From SCTD01 sp038256525 (GTDB taxonomy: Bacteria; Actinomycetota; Actinomycetes; Mycobacteriales; SCTD01), in contig JBBSKF010000016.1 in the NCBI GenBank assembly GCA_038256525.1, positions 1-34,304 on the forward strand: DNA of 34,304 bases. The letters run 5' to 3'. Below are positions 27,790 to 34,304 of the stretch, piece after piece. The notes below the pieces were generated by a model. The model ran no database searches, was not told the DNA's origin, and saw only the letters and a program-made list of their open reading frames with translations. The position numbers and the translations under genes are program-made. Within the stretch, counting starts at the first letter, position 1, and the number at the start of each line of letters is the position of its first letter.

Positions 27790-29631
27790 CTACTCGACCG
27801 TGACCGACTTGGCCAGGTTGCGCGGCTGGTCGACGTCGAGGCCACGCACCCGGGCGATCTCCGCTGACAGCACCTGCATGGGCACGATGGTGAGCAGCGG
27901 CGTGAGCAGCGACTTGGTGTCGGGGATGCGGATCACGAAATCGGCGTACGGAGTGACGCTCTCGTCCCCGTCGGTGGCGAGCACGATAGTGCTGGCGCCG
28001 CGCGCGCGTACTTCCTGGATGTTGTTGATGAGCTTGGCCTGCAGCGCGTGCCGGGGGGCGATGATGACCACCGGCGTGCCCTGCTCGATCAGGGCGATGG
28101 GACCGTGCTTGATCTCACCGGCCGGAAAGCCCTCGGCGCTGATGTAGGCGAGCTCCTTCAGCTTGAGCGCGCCCTCGAGCGCCATCGGGTAGCCGACGTG
28201 CCGGCCGAGGAACAGCACCCGCTGCTCGCCGGCGATCGACCGGGCCAGCTCACGGACGTCGTCCATCCGGTCCAGCAGCTGCTGCACGAGCTCGGGGATC
28301 TCCTGCAGGTCGCGCAGGTGGGCGCGCACCTCGTCCGGGTCGCGGGTGCCACGCAGCTGCGCGAGGTAGAGCCCGACCAGGTACATCGCGGTGATCTGCG
28401 TCATCACTGCCTTGGTGGAGGCGACCGCGACCTCCGGGCCACCCCGGGTGAACAGCGCGGCGTCGCACTCGCGCGCGATCGTCGAACCCACCGTGTTCGT
28501 GACGGCAAGGACCCACGCCTTCTGGGCGCGGGCGTGGCGTACGGCCTCGAGGGTGTCAGCGGTCTCGCCGGACTGCGAGACCGCGATGACCAGCGTGTCG
28601 CGACCCAGAACCGGGTCCCGGTAGCGGAACTCGCTGGCCATCTCGACCTGCACCGGCAGCCGGCACCAGCGCTCGATGGCGTACTTGCCGACCAGCCCGG
28701 AGTGGTAGGCCGACCCGCAGGCGACGATGAACACCTGCTCGATCCCGCGGACGTCCTCATCGCTCATCGCCAGCTCGTCCAGGTGCAGCAGCCCCTCGGT
28801 GGTGAGCCGGCCCCCGAGGGTGTCGCGGACCGCGCCCGGCTGCTCGTCGATCTCCTTGAGCATGAAGAACTCGTAGCCGCCCTTCTCGGCGGCGGCGGTG
28901 TCCCAGTCGACGTGGTAGCTCTCGCCCTCGACGACGGTGCCGGACAGGTCGGTGACCGTGACGCTGGCACGCCGCAGCTCGACCACCTGGTCCTGCTCCA
29001 CGGCGCGGGCCTCGCGGGTGTGGGCGATGAAGGCGGTGACGTCGGAGCCGAGGAAGTTCTCGCCGTCGCCGAGCCCGATGACCAGCGGCAGGTTGCGCCG
29101 GGCAGCGACGATCAGATCCGGCTCGTCGGCGTGCGAGACGACCAGGACGTACGAGCCGGTGAGGTCCTGGCAGATGGACCGCAGGCTGGCGGCGAGGTCT
29201 CCGGAGGTCGGGCCGTCGGCGTAACGCTCCTCGAGCAGGTGCGCGACGACCTCGGTGTCGGTGTCGGAACGTCTTTCGTGCCCGCGGTTCTCGAGCCCGC
29301 GAACGAGCTCCTCGAAGTTCTCGATGGTGCCGTTGTGGACGACCGCGACCTTCCCGCTGCAGTCGATCTGCGGGTGGGCGTTGGCGTCGGTGGGCGGGCC
29401 GTGGGTGGCCCAGCGGGTGTGACCGATGCCGAGCGTGCCGGGCAGCTCCCGATCGGCGATCGACTTCTCCAGGTTGGCCAGCTTGCCGGCCTTGCGTTCG
29501 ACCGTCACGGCTCCGCCCGACAGGATGGCGACCCCGGCGCTGTCATAGCCGCGGTACTCCAGCCGACGCAGACCGTCGACGACGACGTCCACAGCCGGTT
29601 GCTCCCCGACGTACCCCACGATGCCGCACAT
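27790..29631 (-). CDS. glmS: Glutamine-fructose-6-phosphate aminotransferase
   Basis: Makes glucosamine-6-phosphate from fructose-6-phosphate and glutamine, the entry to peptidoglycan amino sugars. 613 residues, standard length. Ntn-type glutaminase with Cys2 (MCGIVGYVGE), GHTRWATHGPP and HNGTIENF; two SIS isomerase domains (VACGSAYHSGLVGKYAIE, SQSGETADTLEA; then GRHVGYPMALEGALKLKE); and the invariant end PRNLAKSVTVE. The start shows TAGCCT 7 nt upstream and no Shine-Dalgarno, so a leaderless transcript is likely. I see no glmS ribozyme, as the 50-bp upstream gap is too short. Confidence 0.98.
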   Translation of the reverse strand: MCGIVGYVGEQPAVDVVVDGLRRLEYRGYDSAGVAILSGGAVTVERKAGKLANLEKSIADRELPGTLGIGHTRWATHGPPTDANAHPQIDCSGKVAVVHNGTIENFEELVRGLENRGHERRSDTDTEVVAHLLEERYADGPTSGDLAASLRSICQDLTGSYVLVVSHADEPDLIVAARRNLPLVIGLGDGENFLGSDVTAFIAHTREARAVEQDQVVELRRASVTVTDLSGTVVEGESYHVDWDTAAAEKGGYEFFMLKEIDEQPGAVRDTLGGRLTTEGLLHLDELAMSDEDVRGIEQVFIVACGSAYHSGLVGKYAIERWCRLPVQVEMASEFRYRDPVLGRDTLVIAVSQSGETADTLEAVRHARAQKAWVLAVTNTVGSTIARECDAALFTRGGPEVAVASTKAVMTQITAMYLVGLYLAQLRGTRDPDEVRAHLRDLQEIPELVQQLLDRMDDVRELARSIAGEQRVLFLGRHVGYPMALEGALKLKELAYISAEGFPAGEIKHGPIALIEQGTPVVIIAPRHALQAKLINNIQEVRARGASTIVLATDGDESVTPYADFVIRIPDTKSLLTPLLTIVPMQVLSAEIARVRGLDVDQPRNLAKSVTVE

Positions 29632-29638
29632 GGCTTGC

Positions 29639-29644
29639 AGGCTA
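29639..29644 (-). promoter_or_regulatory. -10 element for a leaderless glmS transcript
   Basis: Minus-strand TAGCCT, 7 nt, ATG 29631. The same hexamer at the same distance precedes the TPR-like gene. Confidence 0.5.
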
Positions 29645-29669
29645 ACCCTGGCCTACCGCCATGGGGTCG

Positions 29670-29675
29670 TAGCGT
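29670..29675 (+). promoter_or_regulatory. -10 element for a leaderless SGNH hydrolase transcript
   Basis: TAGCGT, 6 nt, GTG 29682. It faces the glmS promoter; both -10 boxes fit inside the 50-bp divergent gap, so the two promoters must interfere with or share upstream contacts. Confidence 0.45.
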
Positions 29676-30305
29676 TGCCTCGTGGACCTACTCCGCCGGC
29701 TGCCGCCGTTCCGGCGCAGCGTGGCGCAGGTGGCGGCGTACCGCACCGCCTGGGAGCAGGTCAACCAGGCATCGCTGGCGGCAACCGGGCCGCTGTGGCT
29801 CGTGCTCGGCGACAGCGCCGCGCAGGGAGTCGGCGCGAGTAGCCATGAGTCGGGCTACGTCGGTGTCGTGCGGGACCGGCTGGTGGCGGCGGACGGACAG
29901 CCGTGGCGGATCGTGAACCTGTCGCGGTCCGGGGCGCGTACGCGGGAGGTCGTCGACCTCCAGTGGCCGGCCGCGGTCGACGCGCTGTCCGGGGTGGCGG
30001 CCCCCGAGCTGGTGACTGCGGTCGTGGGGGGAAACGACGCGATGCGCACCCGCGAGCCGCAGTGGCGGCTCGACATCGACGACCTGTGTGCGGCGCTGCC
30101 CAACGGGGCGGTGGTGGCAACGGTCGCGAGGGGGGTCTTCGAGCGGCGGGTGCAGCGGGTCAACGCGCACCTGCGGGCGGCGGCCGCGGCATACGGGCTG
30201 CGCGTCGCCGACCTGTGGGCCTTCACCGGCGCGCCGTACAAGGGGCTCTACGCCGATGGCTTCCACCCGAACGACGCCGGCTATCTGCAGTGGGCCGACG
30301 CGCTG

Positions 30306-32825
<2,520 letters not shown>

Positions 32826-32832
32826 TCGGTCG

Positions 32833-32838
32833 ACCCTA
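32833..32838 (-). promoter_or_regulatory. -10 element for a leaderless pepN transcript
   Basis: Minus-strand TAGGGT, 7 nt, ATG 32825. The same hexamer and spacing precede tsaB. Confidence 0.5.
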
Positions 32839-32862
32839 ACTGTCCTCTCCCCACCTCCTATG

Positions 32863-32921
32863 ACTTCCCCTGCAGGACGGCACGCTCGCGGCGCCGCAAA
32901 GTGTCATCGCGCAGGGGAAGT
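32863..32921. repeat. 59-bp imperfect palindrome between pepN and the AGPS-like gene
   Basis: Perfect outer arms ACTTCCCCTGC (32863-32873) and GCAGGGGAAGT (32911-32921) enclose 37 nt that are themselves roughly symmetric: GGCAC/GTGTC and GA/TC pair further in, and CGGCGCCG (32889-32896) sits at the centre. It lies between two divergent starts, outside both ribosome sites, so it is not a terminator. Candidates are an operator shared by both genes, a small structured RNA or an interspersed palindromic repeat. Confidence 0.8.
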
Positions 32922-32942
32922 GGGCTACGGGGGACTGTCACA

Positions 32943-34304
32943 ATGGCGAGCATGCGTCGCCCAACCGAGCCTGCCCCGCCGATGCGCTGGTTCGGCTGGG
33001 GAGACGACGCGGCAGCCACCCCGCTCGGTCCCGGGGTGCTCGCCCTGCTGAAGGCCGGGCTCGGGGTGCGGCCCCGGGTCGCCCGCCCGGTCGAGTTGGC
33101 CGAGGTGCGGGTGCCGCCCTCGGTGCTGCCGGGCGCGGCCCGGGATGCGCTCGTCGCCGAGGTCGGCGCCGCATACGTCCTCGACGATCACGCCAGCCGG
33201 GTCCGGCACACGCGCGGCAAGTCGACCCCGGACCTGCTACGGCTGCGCGCCGGTGACGGCTCGGACGCGCCGGACGCGGTCGTCCTCCCTGGCGGCGAGG
33301 ACGAGGTCGTCGCCGTCCTGCGTGTCTGCGCAGACCGCGGCCTCGCCGTCGTCCCGTTCGGGGGTGGCACCAGCGTCGTCGGCGGCCTCACCGCCGTGCG
33401 CACCCGGGTCGCAGCCGTCGTCGCCCTGGACCTATCCCGCCTGGACGGGCTGGTCGCCGTCGACGAGATCTCCCTCACGGCCACGCTGCAGCCAGGCCTG
33501 CGCACCCCGCAGGCCGACGCGCTGCTGGCCGAGCACGGCCTCCAGCTCGGCCACCAGCCGCAGTCCTACGAGTACGCGACGATCGGCGGCTACGCCGCTA
33601 CCCGCTCCAGCGGCCAGGCCTCCGCCGGCTACGGCCGCTTCGACGAGCTCGTGGTCGGGCTGCGCCTCGCGACCCCCGAAGGACTGTGGGAGCTCGGCCG
33701 CGCGCCGGCCACGGCCGCGGGCCCCGACCTGCGCCAGCTCGTTCTCGGCTCGGAGGGGGCCTTCGGGGTTATCACGTCGGTCACCGTCCAGGTGCGTCGC
33801 CTGCCGGCTGTCCGGGTGTACCAGGGCTGGCGCTACGCCTGCTTCGCCGCCGGGTGCGAAGCTCTTCGGCGGCTGGCCCAGGACGGCCCGCTGCCGACCG
33901 TGCTCCGGCTGTCCGACGAGGCCGAGACCGCCATCGGCCTCGCGCGCGGCGATGATCCGGGAACGGCCGGCCCGGCCGAAGGCGGCTGCCTCGTCGTCGT
34001 CGGCCACGAGGGGACGGCCGCCCGCGTCGCCCAGCAGCAGACCGGCGCCGCCGAGGTGCTGACCGGGTGCGGTGGCGCCCCACTCGGCGCCGCACCCGGG
34101 CAGGACTGGGTGCGCGGCCGTTACGCCGGCCCGTACCTTCGTGACGCCCTGCTCGACGTCGGCGCGCTGGCCGAGACCCTCGAGACCGCCGCCTTCTGGT
34201 CGGCGCTACCGACGGTCTACGACGCCGTACGCAGCGCCCTCATCGACGCCCTGCCCGCCACCCCGCCGCTGGTGCTGTGCCACGTCTCGCACGTCTACCC
34301 GACC
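32943..34304 (+). CDS. AGPS-like FAD-binding oxidase (partial, runs off right edge)
   Basis: 454 codons visible, no stop before the window end. The vanillyl-alcohol-oxidase/FAD_binding_4 fold is shown by RGKSTPDLLRLR (91-102), VVPFGGGTSVVGG (136-148), GHQPQSYEYATIGGYAATRS and LVLGSEGAFGVIT. The N-terminal MRWFGWGD (14-21) and the end CHVSHVY resemble bacterial alkyldihydroxyacetonephosphate synthase-like proteins (Mtb AgpS/Rv3107c type), which in eukaryotes make ether-lipid precursors; related bacterial flavoproteins oxidise hydroxy acids, so the reaction is unsettled. ATG 32943 has GGGGGA about 9 nt upstream; a second ATG at 32952 is possible. Divergent from pepN. Confidence 0.9.
   Translation, partial: MASMRRPTEPAPPMRWFGWGDDAAATPLGPGVLALLKAGLGVRPRVARPVELAEVRVPPSVLPGAARDALVAEVGAAYVLDDHASRVRHTRGKSTPDLLRLRAGDGSDAPDAVVLPGGEDEVVAVLRVCADRGLAVVPFGGGTSVVGGLTAVRTRVAAVVALDLSRLDGLVAVDEISLTATLQPGLRTPQADALLAEHGLQLGHQPQSYEYATIGGYAATRSSGQASAGYGRFDELVVGLRLATPEGLWELGRAPATAAGPDLRQLVLGSEGAFGVITSVTVQVRRLPAVRVYQGWRYACFAAGCEALRRLAQDGPLPTVLRLSDEAETAIGLARGDDPGTAGPAEGGCLVVVGHEGTAARVAQQQTGAAEVLTGCGGAPLGAAPGQDWVRGRYAGPYLRDALLDVGALAETLETAAFWSALPTVYDAVRSALIDALPATPPLVLCHVSHVYPT

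Noticed and set aside
29632..29681. glmS ribozyme
   Set aside because: The divergent gap is only 50 bp and shows a leaderless-type promoter; there is no room for the ribozyme.
28048..29916. 622-codon open frame on the plus strand opposite glmS
   Set aside because: Shadow of glmS; no domain, and it runs into the SGNH hydrolase in another frame.

Overview
The window is about 34 kb of very GC-rich, densely coded DNA from an actinobacterium. The evidence is the heavy GTG start usage, the gene order (a close match to the groES-groEL/whiB3/guaB2-guaB3 and alr-tsaE-tsaB-rimI-tsaD neighbourhoods of Mycobacterium and Streptomyces), a WhiB-like protein, a BldM-type response regulator and a CIRCE heat-shock operator. 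The WhiD-type and BldM-type regulators suggest a lineage with cell differentiation or sporulation. Genus cannot be fixed from sequence alone. I see no tRNA, rRNA, transposase, integrase or CRISPR array, and no gene-free stretch longer than about 160 bases.

Layout, left to right. Bases 1-135: start of a secreted protein cut by the window edge. 228-6154, all minus strand: B12-type MerR regulator, TPR-like protein, small degenerate histidine-kinase-like protein, BldM-like regulator, guaB and guaB3. Across a divergent promoter region full of inverted repeats lie whiD and an M15 peptidase lipoprotein (6344-8024, plus). 8034-12803, minus: tsaD, then CIRCE, groES, groEL with a His-rich tail, and a phytoene-desaturase-like flavoprotein. 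12832-15564, minus: an unusual 910-residue tyrosinase plus von Willebrand A protein, inserted between tsaD and the rimI-tsaB pair (15632-16761). 16899-18428, minus: acyl-CoA ligase. 18518-21650, plus: bioF-bioD-bioA, then a possible leader peptide and an FMN azoreductase (to 22453). 22492-27678, minus: acpS, nnr, alr, alpha/beta hydrolase, uracil-DNA glycosylase and tsaE as one overlapping operon. 27790-29631, minus: glmS. 29682-30347, plus: SGNH hydrolase, overlapping tail to tail with pepN (30306-32825, minus). 32943 to the right edge, plus: an AGPS-like FAD oxidase.

How the genes work together. tsaB, tsaD and tsaE make three of the proteins for tRNA t6A37 and rimI is their usual companion; here they sit in three transcription units. 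glmS, alr and acpS feed cell wall and lipid synthesis, and nnr repairs damaged NAD(P)H. guaB makes guanine nucleotides. BldM-like, WhiD-like and CarH-like regulators lie within 4 kb of each other, a possible light/B12-redox-development node.

Most striking signals: the tyrosinase-VWA fusion; the kinase-like gene coupled to bldM; the CarH-like regulator facing whiD; a perfect 19-bp inverted repeat after glmS; a 59-bp imperfect palindrome between pepN and the AGPS-like gene; a C-rich (G-quadruplex on the other strand) tract beside tsaB; and a recurring TANNNT-N6/7-RTG arrangement that suggests leaderless transcripts for at least six genes.
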